Assembly: GCA_020002185.1 (NCBI GenBank)
Contig: CM034535.1
Span: 67,864,318-67,928,317, forward strand
Length of the DNA: 64,000 nucleotides
Source of the DNA: Paraescarpia echinospica
Lineage: Eukaryota; Annelida; Polychaeta; Sabellida; Siboglinidae
Reading direction: 5' to 3'
In this document: one piece after another, positions 33,776 through 46,665 of the stretch
Layout of the letters: each line of letters begins with the position of its first letter
Position numbering within the stretch: position 1 is the first letter of the stretch
Made by a program: the position numbers and the translations under genes
Notes under the pieces: model-generated
The model's input: the letters and a program-made list of their open reading frames with translations, nothing else
Told to the model about the DNA's origin: nothing
Databases searched by the model: none

Positions 33776-34115
33776 TTTTACATACAAAGTGGGGAGAGCA
33801 ATGCCCCAACCCTGTCACTTGCTCCACCCCCGTCAGGTCACCTTGCCCCCACTCCAATCCTACCTTATTACAAATTTGTCAGTCCATTATACTCTTCGTA
33901 CAGAGGCTATGACGATGTTTAACACTTACAGTGGATAGCACTGTCCGTAAAAGGGGAAAGTCACGAAAGGGCGTTTTGAATGGTAAAAAGGCAAACATTC
34001 TTGAAAGGGATGTATTCCGTTCGTCGTTATCATAACATTATTCTTATGCAGTATAGACTATAGTAAGACTGCTGTAAAAAATAAGCTATTTACAGCGTAT
34101 TTTGGTAATATCTAT

Positions 34116-34525
34116 ATGTGTGCGTTATGGGTGAACTTTAGAAAAGTTAATTTTCATCAATTCATTGTTGCATATAACAACTCTTTCAGGATATTGAACA
34201 ATTTGCCCATGAGATGTAGCGCTAGCCACATGTTTGCTACAGCTAATGTCAGCTCGGGTAAATGTGTAATCAGAAAAGCTATTTTTAGCTTAATGAATAG
34301 GATTGACATGTCTTTGAATCCCATTATTTATAGCATTAAAACTAGCGACGTGTATTGTACTTCGAAACTGCGGCACCAGTGGGTCCGGGATTTATATAAT
34401 TTTTAAACATATTGTTCTTATCTATGTATTTTTATATTATTTACATACTTTTATTGATGTATTTGTATATATAGACATCATGATTGTCTGAAATAAATAC
34501 ATTATTATTATTATTATTATTACTA
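34116..34525 (+). mobile_element. LINE 3' end with (ATT)n tail
   Basis: An open frame to 34406 resembles the extreme C-terminus of a non-LTR retrotransposon protein (NNSFRILNNLPMRCSASHMF, later NPIIYSIKTSDVY). About 90 bp after its stop the sequence runs into an (ATT)n tail at 34501-34522, as expected for a 5'-truncated LINE insertion. Confidence 0.7.
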
Positions 34526-36937
34526 TATAGATCATGACACACAGACCGTCCAAATGCGTTTGAATCTTCCTTACGTAGAAATTCAACTGTTTCGGGAGGA
34601 GACAGTTTGTTTACATGACAGTGCATCGCCTCACGTCCGATTAATAATGAAACACAATACGTCATCACGCCCCGGAATTATCCGAGCTGGCTACATCGTT
34701 CTCACCTCTTTAACTGCAAATGCCTGGCACTAATTATTCGCCAAACTCGTTAGCGTAAACAGCCTCTCGCCTGGGGGACGATCTTTGCCTAGAGTACTGT
34801 AAACATAACGGTGATGCATAACTAAAATTAGTTGCCTAGAAAAAAGGAACACTAAAACGACTATACCGTCTAGATGAATAGCAGATGTCGCTAAGTGAAT
34901 ATGTATATTGAAACATAATTATACATTTTTGGTCCAGGACAGCTGTTTAATTTTTTAATTGCAGCTGCCCAGCCCCGTAATGTCAATATTGCAAATAATC
35001 AACAACCAATAAAAACAAACTAGAATTATAATGTTATTTGAAAATATATTGTTACTACATCTCATATAAATCAAGCCTACTCCGATTTTGTGTATTAATA
35101 GTAACAACAATAATGAAGCTTGTGTACATGAAGTGACATCAGCTATAAACTTCCGTGCAGCTTTACTGGGCTTATTATGAATGAGAATCGATTAATCTCA
35201 CTCGGAATGACACACTCGTCATCACGACCTGTTACACTGGTGGAGTATGCAATAACGCCAGTCACTCAAAACGGTATCATTATTTTTAACGTTGCTATCC
35301 GCCCCCAAATGTCATCAATATAATGAAAATAAAAACATTTATCACGGACGTGCTACGTCACGAATCGTGTTTAACAGATGAAGTTGAACTACACGTTTTT
35401 AAATTGTGACAATTTAACATATTAAAAAATGTAACACAAACAAGGCTCTAACTGTTTTCCCTACATGTAGAATAATCATCAGGTTGTGACACGTCTTATA
35501 CAAGAAACGTTGCTGTTACCATCGAAACTTCTGTGCTGTAACAATTCAAAATATTAAAATTTAAAATAAAATTTAAAAAATCGCCTTAACTTTTTTTAAC
35601 CTTCAGATATTAACCATATTTCATCAGAATTGTGAAGAGGTGTTATGTCATATACAATTAAAACATTTTGAGGTTGACGTTGACAATTGTGCGTGACAAT
35701 TCAAACTATGAAAAATTATAAATATATCAATGAAATCATCCTAACTATTTATTCAGCGTTGCATACTTCGCCAGATTTTATCAATGCCATTATCCGGAGT
35801 TACTACGACATATATAACATTAACAGATATTGAGGTTTACGTGGTAAACACAACAGAAATGGCAAGACACGCAGGTCACGTGGGGTATTTCAAATGTCCG
35901 AAGTCGATGCGCGGTGGCAAGATGATCCATTATCTTTAAACGATCAGCGGTAAACTATGTAATAGTAACATATATAAGTTGTGTTTGGTTCACGATGTGT
36001 GTAGGCCTAATCTGGTACAAACAGAATGCTTCATTCACGTGTCGAATGTTGCTTGGCAAGGGTAGCTGCGCCGTCTCCGCGGTTCCCTCGCTAGGTGCTA
36101 CTCCTAAAATCACTGCATTGGTTCCAAATGCGATATCGCTTTATTTTCAAGACCCCTACGATTGCTTTTCATGCAACCGGCATATTTGCACTCTAGCTGT
36201 AGAAAATAATAGTTGTTGTTGTTCCTAGAACTAAGACGAACGTCGTGAATCGAACTATCTCGTTTTCCGTTCCAAAACTATGGAACTAAATCCCCGTCAG
36301 CGGTACGCCTGTGACCGATTCACCATATGTGCAGCGGTGAACGGCGAACATAACTTGGATAACGCCGGTTTAGAATCGTGTTACGATATTTTAAAGAAGG
36401 GCTACGATGCTAATTATAGTTGGAAAAATACAAAGTCCGAGTAACGTTTTCCTTTAATCAAAATAGTATCGATATTTGTGAAAATTGCATTACTTACATA
36501 AACAATAGTACAGCAATGTAATAAATAATCTTGACACCACATTCAAAATTTCATTGACATGTGCGGGTACAAAGGGTGCGCGTTATTGACACTGGGCAGT
36601 ACGTAATATAAAGTGTTCACCGATGCACAATATATATATATATATATGGCTGTATTTATATAATTATCGGATGTATTCTTGCGACATGCGCATCCGATAT
36701 AGGTTCAGTCTACGTGACTACTACTGTATTTGCAAAAATCTTATGCATTGGCATTCATCAATTATAGCATGTTGATCGTCCATCAAAGTTGCAAGCACAC
36801 CCGCCTCAGATTCTCCTTCCGAAGACGTGACACGTGTAAACGAATCAATGTAAGTTTGCAACGGTATCGTTATTTCATCATAATAATCTCGGAGTGATCT
36901 TCATTCGCAAATATATATATACAGGCCAATACGCATT

Positions 36938-36943
36938 TTTATT
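36938..36943 (-). promoter_or_regulatory. Candidate polyadenylation signal for the 37-kb gene
   Basis: AATAAA on the minus strand, about 105 bp downstream of the stop codon at 37048. Confidence 0.45.
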
Positions 36944-37047
36944 GGCACGAAATGCTAAACAGTTAAAATATTTGTTGGAAAATGTGAAATGTTATCAACT
37001 GTGCACTTAGCTTTAGCATTTCCAAGTGTTACCCAATCCTCATTCAG

Positions 37048-37551
37048 TTAAATCGTTGTTATACCGTGTCGTGGCACAGCAACCACCACACTGGGCCCGG
37101 CTTCGATGCCGACGATACTCGGGTCCCGTTCCGGCAACTCGTGCCGGACATCCACGCCCGTCGTTGGTCTACTCCGGTACAAGTTTTTGGGTACGAGCTC
37201 GAAAGGGCCGGCAGTCTCGAGCTGCGAGCTGGGGGAGTCGCTGACACGTCGACTGGTCAACATGTGCCGCGTGATGGACATACACACCGACGTGCACTTG
37301 TCCCCGAAGATAACCCCTGCGACGACGACAATGAATGCGATGCCGACAACCAACATGCCCGCGCCGAGGACGAGGAAGTCGCGAAGTTTCTTGCTCGAGT
37401 ACTGCGACAGAAGAACACTGCCGAGAACTACGAAAGCCACGCCGACGGCGATGACGAAGAGACGCGACGAATAAGCCTCCGAAGGACGACAGTGAATCCA
37501 TGACCACGTCTCCTTCTCACAGTCCGACTTGTGGTTGCTTTTTTTAGACAT
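37048..37551 (-). CDS. Single-exon two-helix membrane protein, unknown family
   Basis: 167 codons, ATG at 37551, TAA after Ile-167. The N-terminal 25 residues are polar and cytosol-like (MSKKSNHKSDCEKETWSW). Two hydrophobic helices follow, about residues 29-49 (LFVIAVGVAFVVLGSVLLS) and 58-83 (LVLGAGMLVVGIAFIVVVAG), joined by a short charged loop; then an 80-residue polar tail with Cys-rich TSVCMS and Pro/Glu segments. A hairpin topology with both ends cytosolic is likely. The frame is GC-rich against AT-rich flanks, and a polyadenylation signal (AATAAA, minus) lies about 105 bp past the stop. I do not recognise the family; tetraspan-like or small TMEM proteins are alternatives. It may instead be one exon of a larger gene, but open length and context favour a complete coding sequence. 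Confidence 0.7.
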   Translation of the reverse strand: MSKKSNHKSDCEKETWSWIHCRPSEAYSSRLFVIAVGVAFVVLGSVLLSQYSSKKLRDFLVLGAGMLVVGIAFIVVVAGVIFGDKCTSVCMSITRHMLTSRRVSDSPSSQLETAGPFELVPKNLYRSRPTTGVDVRHELPERDPSIVGIEAGPSVVVAVPRHGITTI

Positions 37552-38235
37552 TTGCTCCAGAGCTTGCTCAGCCAGCGGCCGAGGAAGACGCGTTCTGTGA
37601 CTCTACGCAGCCGCGTGCGGCAGTGTGACGGTCCGGATGTTTACAATGTAAATCCAAGAAAACTATTGTTCGGTTATTTGGAGGCTCGTTTCGTTGAATT
37701 TTTGCTGCACCAGGTCAGCCGGAGACAACATCAAACGCAATTCGGATAATGATATCAACAAAATCCCGGAGTGTCGTGACTATATTTAGGTCTATTTCAG
37801 ACAAAATATTCCCGTGTGGCCTGAATTTGATCATCTGTCGAACGTCGCCGTATGTGTGCAAAGACCACTGTCCAAAAGCTACATTACTATGGAATCCTAG
37901 GAGTTAACGCTCTAAATCGTTTGTGGAGATATGAGTAAGACGACCAGAGTATATGCCACACTATACGAATTTATTCATATTCTTCCTCGTTCACCTCTGT
38001 CCTAGCGCGGCTGACCCCAAAGGGCTGGTCTCATACGGCCATGATAAGGCCGCATGCCGCCCTTGGTTGAGGCACTGGCTTCGATAACTCGTGTTCACCA
38101 AAGCGTGTTACTCAATAGTGGGCCCTCGACCATTTGGCTGGTATAGGCTCTGAAACAGTGAACCGTAATCATTTACAGTTATGTTCAAGAGAGAACTAAT
38201 AAAACTCTCTTACAACACAAACATATAGAATTTGT

Positions 38236-38305
38236 CTGTGTGTGTGTGTGTGTGTGCGTGCGTGTGTGTGTGTGTGTGGGGGGGTGCGTGCGTGCGTGCG
38301 TGTGT
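38236..38305. repeat. (TG)n/(TGCG)n microsatellite
   Basis: Alternating TG with GGGGGG and TGCG variants. Confidence 0.95.
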
Positions 38306-39837
38306 CCGCGTGAGACTGTGTTTTTCCAGTGTTTTATACACCTACATACCTAAGTATTTGTGGCATTCTATTTTGTTCACGCGGTGCAACGACAACATTC
38401 ACTACATATGCATGCTATATAACACTTACCGGTTTCCTAACCTTGTTATAAAATCAGATCTTCTGTCTACCACAAATATAAATACTACTACACGTATATG
38501 AACCCTGGACTACCACAACATTTGCTAAAGTGCACAATTTCCTAAAAGTTTAACTATAATAGTATATAAATTCATTACGACAGAATCCTAGAGTAATGAA
38601 ATCCTTCAGTAATGAGAATAAGCAATGATTTATTCAGCACCATTTGCAATACTAACCATGGCGCTACGCTCCGCTGGCTTCGCATGGACGACAAGCTCGA
38701 TCATTCACGGTGAGACGGCTTCGTGTTAATCTCGACATTCAACAACGTGACCTCAAGTATACGCTATCACACACATTCGGCCGGTGCTTGTGGCGTTGGT
38801 CAATGCAGAAACGGCGGCACTGGAAATGCTTATTTTCCTACAAGTCTGCGTCGGAATCTTCCTTGAGCCTTGAGGTACCAGGACATTGGCACTGTAACAA
38901 GGCCGCCGTGGCTGACTGCTTCTGCGACTCGGGCCGTACGACAGGAGTAGGAATATCGATACTATGACCTATTAATACGATCTCGTATAAACACGAGTGC
39001 TCGTGTTTATTGTTGTATCGCTGCCGTAACGACGGGCAACGGGCGTGGCCGAACTCATGCGAGGAGAGGTGACAAAGCCTTGCGGTGATCCAGTAGACGA
39101 GAATGGATCGCGACGACTATGCGAATTACCGACTGTGACAACATGCAGATACTTTAACGTTAGTTACCTTATATTGGCAACCTAAGTAGAACCTATACCT
39201 TACAGGCGAAGAAGTTAACACGAATGTAGCTACAGTGGTCTGTTAAAATGGTGACATGTTATTTGCAAATGTGCTCTATTATATCGAGCGTAATTTGAGA
39301 CAATTAACAAGTACTGACTATATACATATGTATATATAAACACATACATGTATGTATTTATATATATATTATTATACATACATATACTACATGTATATAT
39401 ATATATACACATATATAATATATATATAAATTCGATAGGGTTGACAACTAGAGTTAATGCTTTCAGTGGCAATGTTATTAGAGTTTAACTCAATGATAGG
39501 TCTCCTAAGACATTATGACCGACTCACTTGCTTCTAGGAAGACTTGTCCTTAAAGCACTAGTTAGAATTGGCCTGTGTGAAGTGGTACACGAAGGCAGTT
39601 TTGGTTGCTCTGTCAATGCCTGGGAATCATAGGCCTACCTTTCTTCTAATTAGAGCCTTGGTCTTGCTCATGGCCTGGCTGTTTTTGTGAGCAAGCCGAA
39701 TAACTCGATTCTGCTAAGCTATCGGAATCACTAAACGATAGCCACGATGTAGAAAGTCACACTTTGCTCCTAGAGTAAGTTCGTCGTGGACACTTCGGAA
39801 CGCAGCGATGCTGATTGGGTCTGTGGTAGCTGATTTT

Positions 39838-40300
39838 GTATTATAAGCCGTCGACCGGGGCGGAACATTGAGGCCACTTGGTGCGGGGTCTTTTCATCGC
39901 GTCAACTTTGACTTCATCGACGGTGATTGCAATAGGACTGGATGTACATGCAAAGAAGGTAACCACGCATGTCTTCGACCATAGATGGTTTGCATCACTA
40001 CACTTGCTGGTTGGATGTCGTGATATACAACCAGCAGGATTCTCTAGGCCACCTCGATATTCTAGTCTGATGTCAAGGTGCTGTAAACGCATTGCCCACC
40101 TGGGAATTCCAAGAGGTCTGGTTTTTACTAGCAGTGGTTTGTAATCGGTGATGATTGTGCACGCAGCTCATTCAGTATAGATGTTTGTGTTCATGTCCCA
40201 CCCAACTGCCAGTGACTCGTTCCGCTTGTGAGTACCGCTTGTCACCGTCGGGCAGTGCTCGGCTCGAATATCCAGCATGTTCGTGGTCCGTTGAGGGTTC
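39838..40300 (-). mobile_element. Ty3/gypsy pol fragment
   Basis: Minus strand reads LQHLDIRLEYRGGLENPAG and then SRHPTS, the end of the RNase H/connection region of gypsy pol (normally RPGxENPADxLSRHP). Upstream in the same sense, NYKPLLVKTRPLGIPRWAMR fits the preceding part. Frameshifts; no LTRs seen. Confidence 0.7.
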
Positions 40301-40539
40301 ACAGAGTAGAAATGCTAACGGGGCTAGCGTCATAACTCATTTTTATTTACGAGATGGTATTTAAATAACAATAGTTTCCGTTTCTTGGAACCATTCTTGA
40401 CAACGCCAGAAGGGTCAGATTTAGTTGTTCAATTGCCTTGAAATAGTACAACACTTAATATATGTAGTGTTTTACGACAATCTGACAACGGTTCATTAAA
40501 CCACGAATAAAGGATAACAAACACAAGGGACCATTTTTG

Positions 40540-40800
40540 AAGATCTATCTATCTTCATCCGCTTCCGGGCTCCTCCACCCACACGGGTCTGTTTATTCAG
40601 CACAGGTCACGCCAGTGACAGCGGTTGAAAGCATACTCTTTTGCTTGTGAATATGTGAAACCCATCTCTGAAAGCTATTCATCAATTCGAGCCATGTAGT
40701 TTTTCTTCGTTCTCTAGGCATTATGAGTGTCACGTTCTGTTTCTCTCAGAGCTGTCTTAACTGGAGCTCCCTCTGGCAGTCTGATCATGTGCCCGATAGA
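40540..40800 (-). mobile_element. LINE reverse-transcriptase C-terminal fragment
   Basis: Minus strand reads SIGHMIRLPEGAPVKTALRE and then, after a stop, a Cys/His-poor end FNRCHWRDLC-INRPVWVEEP, similar to the C-terminal end of L1-type ORF2 remnants. It carries in-frame stops. Confidence 0.6.
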
Positions 40801-43605
40801 CTCTCTTGAACTTTTTAAGTCACATTTGAAAACATCTTTTTAAAGCCGCATTTGTAGTATGTACTATATTGCATATATTTTTGTCATAATTATAGTTTTT
40901 TTTCTCAATATTAATTTATTATCTTATTTTATTATTGACTTATCCTATTTTATTATTAATTTATTATTTACTTTACTATTAATTTATTATGGATAAGTTA
41001 GGCTTATACATTACGAGTTTTAGAAGCCTTACATTTTTTTACATAATATTTTATGTATCTTATGTAATATATTTACTATGTAAGCTCAACAATTGTATAT
41101 TTATATTTTAACAATGTTGTATTTTTATGCGCCTCTGAGCAGAATTATATTCCGGATATATGGCGCTTTATAAATAAAATAATAATTATTATATATATTA
41201 TTTCAGACGATGCTGCCATTTTTCAATATGACGTCGCATTTGCCGGAAATGACGCTAATAGTCGAGCTAGCGGTTCATAACGTTACGTCACAGTGCGTCA
41301 CGATGACGACCGCAGTCAAAGGCGCACCGACAGGTAAGGGCGGACGCGTTTTTCTTGTGTCTATGGTTATTCGTTAAAAGTTCATTCTGATATAGCACGG
41401 TGTCCACTCCTCGGTAGGCCTACTGCTCTGGACGCTTTACACTTCACCCCTGGCGGTCCTATTAATTTTAACACCAACACAACTTCTTTGTAAATCATTC
41501 AGCCACGCTACAATTCATGTGCGAAATTATTCGGTTACATAATCCAGCGTCTTCTTTAGCCAGGTACTCAGCTGAGTGAACCAAGCCAATGGAGAACGAA
41601 CGCAACTGCCTAAGCTTCGAAACGGCAACATGTGGATTCAAAATTGGGTTCCCTCGGTTGAAAGTCCTGTGCCTGAACTATTCCGCTACCGCACCCTACC
41701 CATTTTCTACTGACTTTCGGCAAAACAATCAACTTGACTTTCCATATTCGTGGACCCACAGCTTATGTTGAAAATCACTTGTAAACCGTGTGGCGCGACG
41801 GGCGAATTTCCCTTGTGATTATGGAAATACGTCATTTGAATATGCTGCGTTGTACGTGCAGGACGAAAATGTGCATCTTTTGTTACCGACAATGTGAACA
41901 TAATTTTCAAAGCGTCACCGAAATGGAGCAGGCCTTATTCTGGAGAAAACTAGTCTACTGCTGCCATTGTTGATTTGAAACAGCGAAATCAATTCCAATG
42001 GATGAACATTGCAGATCGTTTAAGTTTTGACTTTGTTTACGCTGTAAGCAGTCGAAACATGTCATGCACTCCATCCTGTCTTTGTATTATTGTGGACACC
42101 CCCATATTGAGGACTAAATTCTTATACACAATAGAATCTTCGCGTACGGAGCGAACACATGTTCACCTATGAACATATTTTGCAGAGCGTACTTTTGTAC
42201 TCCCTATTAACAGTCGCCGTCATTATCGATATAGGTAAATGTCTGATGTTTTTATGTGAAGCCCGCGGGCTTGGGTGGTCATGTTGCAGCCTCTTCCCCC
42301 CTCCCGCTGAGGCAAGAGTGGCACTTGAGAGAAAGGAGATCCGTTTCATAGGAACAACATGGAGAGGCGAGTTGAATGTTTTGGGAGCCTCCCGGAGGTT
42401 CAGTTGAAGGTCTCTGGTGAGCTTCGAGGGAAGGGGTGCAATTGACATAGGGCAACAAAATGCATTTCGCAGGCCCCCTATAATAACATGCATTTCGGAG
42501 CGCTATTTCAGCCAATAAATTATCTAAGATGCGTTTTTATGATATGTGTTTTGTTTATCTTCAATTATGTGTTGTAATGCAGTTAACACATTGCCATGGA
42601 AACAAATTAAATAAGAAGGCCATTTAGCGGCGTAAATAATTCGGGTCTATCGGACGCATGTTTACCAATTAGCGCAGCGGTATTTAACCTGGAGGTAATT
42701 AACCCTTGGCTGAAATTCGGGCAATTTCGGGGGGTAAACAAGCTTTCTAAACTATGGAATTTTCAGTAATGAATTCATCACGAATATGCTCTTGTAGCAC
42801 GCTACATTGAAGACATGTATTGTGAAAACGTACCAGAAGTTAAGAATGTAGCATTCTGAAAGTAAGAAGTCCCTTACAATTAGAGTCATGTCTAGTTGAT
42901 CGCATCGAGACTCGGAACAAGGGAGACAGATAAGCCATATATCGCTCTAGGAAACAACCGTTAAAACAGAATATCTGAGACGGACGAGGTCACTTTGGGA
43001 TCAGGCCGTTTTAGTTGCAGAAGTGCTAGCAAACCGCTCGATACTTCACGCATCAATTGAATGAATCACCTTATAGGCTACCCATATTGTTTATTGCGCA
43101 CAATTGCTTGCGACTGAAAAGCGACTGTGTAAAAAAGGAGTGTTCTATAAACTGTTTACCCTACAGTGCCACGAACCCCAGTGAACGTGGAGGTTGAATC
43201 CGATTGTACTGTTCTCCTCTTCCAAAGCGTGGGTCGCTGGTTATCAAGGACGTAGCATATCATTGCGTGTTAAAATTAAGGAAACGAAACAGTCATGCTC
43301 TTGGAAGGAGGTGATCCGCTACAGGCCAAAATTTCAGATGACAATGTCGGACAAAGAGGCCATACAGTTGTTGTAAAGCTGCACTATACTGCTCATGTTT
43401 TGGTGAGATCAATAAGCTGAACCTCTCACAAGAAAGGAATATGGTGAATATTCTCATAGCTCAAAACAAGGGGTGCCAGCTCCCTTCGCAAATCCAGTCA
43501 TACCAACATGACGTTCAGGGTAATGACTGCAATGTTCTCCAAATTGTCAACGCCACTTGAAGAGAACGAAGAGTAGCATCTTTTTGTTGATTATATCATG
43601 CCACA

Positions 43606-43766
43606 TGTTACGATATTTACTCGAGTGTATGGACTTTATAGACCATACAGGCAGAATAGAAACGATAGTTCTGCTAAACCAAACTTAATTAAACGTGGCT
43701 GCCGCAACAAGGGAGCGGCTTGTTATTTCACTTTCTGGGGAGACAGCATTAAGTGATATTGTTACA
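43606..43766 (-). repeat. 3' LTR (coding sense) of the gypsy element
   Basis: 161 bp, TGTAACAATATCACTTAATG... in coding sense, preceded by a polypurine tract (ACGGAGGGGA, 43767-43776). Confidence 0.92.
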
Positions 43767-44049
43767 TCCCCTCCGTTTTACAAGCAACATGTACTTAACA
43801 AAAACGTACTAACATATTAAAGTAACAAACTCATTACGTCTATGGATCAGCATCAGTGCTTCATAGTGATATAAATGAAATAAACTTGCCATGGTCAACA
43901 TGCAAACGTTCAATTATGAGAATAGCACCAGAAAACATGTCATACTCATACGAACATGGCAAAAAAGAACTTATCATGGAATAGGATGGAGCATCCATAT
44001 GTCAACACACTTGCGAATCCGCATCAATCAAGTCTGTATTAATCAATGT

Positions 44050-46662
44050 TCATTTAAGTATCATCGATTGTTCAGATCTGTCATAGTACTTGGCTTGACA
44101 GTGTTGTCTTTTTAGCATATCTGTTTCGTGTTGCTGTACAGATGGCAGCGACTCCAGAAGACTTTGAGCTGTTGAAAGAATTGTTTTCGTTCGCCTACCT
44201 AGTAGCCTTTGTGCAGGACTACTAACCATTCCTTGAGTTGGGATGTTGCGGATATTCAGCAGTGCTAAATATTGGTCATCACCAGCGCATTGTGCTTTCT
44301 CGATCATCTGCAGCTTTCACTGATGATTCCACCTTGCCGTTTGAGCGAATGTGGTGTGGAGACTTCGTCACATGTTCGAATCCCCATTTCTTACTGAAAT
44401 GAGCGAACTCGTCTGACACCAGCTGTGGACCATTGTCAGTAACTACAGTGTCCGGGATTCCCATCCTAGCAAAGTGAGCTTTGAGATTACTGCCTTGGAG
44501 CCAGTGGTTGGTAGGTAGCCTATTTCCCAGAAGTTCGATCTGTAGTCAGTGGTGACAAAGTAGTCATTTCCTTGATAAGAGAAGAGGTCGACACCGACCT
44601 TCTGCCATGGACGGTCCGGCACACCATGGCTCGTCAGAGTTTCCTTAGTATGTGAACGTTCGAACTCACGACAGGCTTCACACGTTTAGATGTACTCTTT
44701 GATTTCTGCATTTATGCCAGGCCAGTACACCAAACTCCCTTGTTCTTCTTAGCCATCCTTCAATGCCAACGTGGCCTAGGTGAACATCCTTCTTAATCTG
44801 TGATCTCATGGACTGTGGAACTCAGAGGTCGGTTGTTCTTATCCAGCTGGCAGGAAGGCACGTGACAGGGTGTCTGTGAGAGACATCTTCTTGCCCCCCC
44901 CCCCCATGTACTTGGCATCGATGTCATACGCAAGTGCACGTAGGAACATGACCTGGGTGCTCTGTCCAGAGGTTTCTTTGTTATTGTCTCAAGTGGCTTG
45001 TGGTCACTGTAGACAAGGATGGGGCGACCATAGGTGAACTGATGCCACTTCTCAAGAGCAAAAACAACGGCTTTCTCTATAATGGCATATATGGTCTCTA
45101 GCGGCAATTTAACCCGGGTTAAACCCGGGCTGCGTCTACACAGACGGCGATTTAACTCGGGTTAATTTAGCCCTATGTAGCGTCTACACGAAGCGTAATG
45201 TAACCCGGGTTAAATCTGTAGCGTCTACACGAAGCATCTCGGTGCAGTGGGGTCAGTACGACGTGAGTGGTGCTTTGTAATGCCACTATAGGGTGCGTTA
45301 CGTATTCTACTTGCGGATACAAATTGTCTAATAACACACCCGCAAATAAACTGATCAAATTGACTAATATTGAACATGTGCGTCAACCTCATCGCAGTCA
45401 TTAGGCTGCTCATGCAGATGATGAATTGTAGACTTTTTTGTTTCTTATCTGAGTTGGGGTCCTGGCGTATCCGTCTCCAGGACCTAGCTGCGACAATTCC
45501 AAGGTTCATCCTGACGTATATTTTGGCGTTTCCAACGGTTCCATCGAAACAAGCCTGAATATCCGCCCTCCCCCAAATGTCCAAAGACATTTGCACTCAT
45601 CGCTGCTCCAGTTCAGTCCTCTCCCACTAATTTGTGTAGAGTTTGTAATAATTCTTAGTGTTTGGCGCGGAAAAGTAGACGCGGAAGTGGATTAACGACC
45701 ACTGCGACATCTATAGCGGAGTCAAGACACTACGAGATAACCCGGGTTATCCATCTACACGAGCGCTGCTGAGCCTAACCCGCGCCTGGTCCGCCTACAA
45801 CTGCGGGGCTAACTTTTAGTGCGGCATTTTGTCACCGTGTAGACGCGTATCCCGGGTCAAAAACGTCGTGTAGACGGGGCTTCTGTGTCAGGCAAAGTAC
45901 GACTGGCGCAAGCAGTTGGTCTTCCTTCCTGAAGTAGTGCACATACCAGGCCATAGCTGCTAGCATCACATTGAATGACCAGTTGCTTACTCGAGTCAAA
46001 GTAAGCCAGAATGGGTGCCTCAGCCAGGAGTTGTTTCAGTGTTGTGAAAGCTTTCTTCTGAGCATCTCCCCACATTCAGGCAACATCTCGTTGTACAAGA
46101 GCTGCAACGGGACGGAATACATCAGTCAACTTGGGTACGTATCTCGCCAGGTAAGTTACTGTCTCTCCACAGCTTCCCTGTCACACGGACTCTTCATCTT
46201 CAGAACAGCTTCGACCTTGGATGGGTCATGCAGGTTTCAGACCATCAGCTGTGACAACATGGCATTTCATTATCACTGAAGCGACATTTCTCGCGGTTCA
46301 GTTTGATCCCATGTTCCTTGCATCTTTGGAGCAGCTTCTGGATCTTGACACAAAGATCAGAGTCATCAGATCCATGGATGTTAATAAAAAAAATTATCAT
46401 CAGCAACACAGTGAACATTCCCCAGCCCTTCCAGTGCCTATTGCAGAATCTTTTGAAAAATTTCGCTGCCGACTTTCAAGCCGAAAGGTAGTCGTCGCCA
46501 ACGATACCGCCCAAACGGTGTTGCGAAAGTAGTCAGTAGGCTAGATTCATCATCCAGTTCGCAGTGTCGATATCCTTGTTGCAAGTCACACACAGCAAAT
46601 TTATTGGAGTTCACAAGCGTTCGGTAGAATGTCGTCCAGCACAGGAAGCTTGAAGTGTTCAC
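44050..46662 (-). pseudogene. gypsy pol remnants (RT, RNase H, integrase)
   Basis: RT blocks at 46438-46662 (KFAVCDLQQGYRHCELDD, FGRYRWRRLPFGL) and the catalytic VADD at 46396-46407, followed by stops. RNase H is at 45857-46075 and, beyond the nested transposon, 44793-45107 (FALEKWHQFTYGRP, VYSDHKPLE). Integrase lies at 44279-44700 (VVTDNGPQLVSDEFAHF). Confidence 0.85.
45100..45881. mobile_element. DNA transposon nested in gypsy RNase H, TSD TCT
   Basis: Flanked by TCT at 45097-45099 and 45882-45884. Removing the insert and one TCT restores the RNase H reading frame (D-T-E-T-I-Y-A). The ends share GTCTACAC and CCCGGGT motifs in inverted orientation, with extra subterminal copies. A 123-codon minus-strand frame (45225-45596) has no start-to-end similarity I recognise. 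The 3-bp duplication suggests PIF/Harbinger, unproven. Confidence 0.8.
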
Positions 46663-46665
46663 GCT

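Larger units (their letters stand above)
22990..37040. other. Gene-poor stretch
   Basis: Apart from the repeats, duplicate exon and LINE fragment listed, I see no exon I can support. Sub-regions 30.3-31.5 kb and 32.6-33.1 kb are richer in CpG than their surroundings and might hold a promoter and the missing first ABCC exon, but no start codon with a fitting phase-0 donor could be chosen with confidence. Confidence 0.5.
37752..43600. other. Intergenic stretch, no supported gene
   Basis: Besides the fragments listed, the sequence is non-coding by eye, with an AT-rich section at 40840-41200. No exon with convincing similarity or splice sites was found. Confidence 0.5.
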
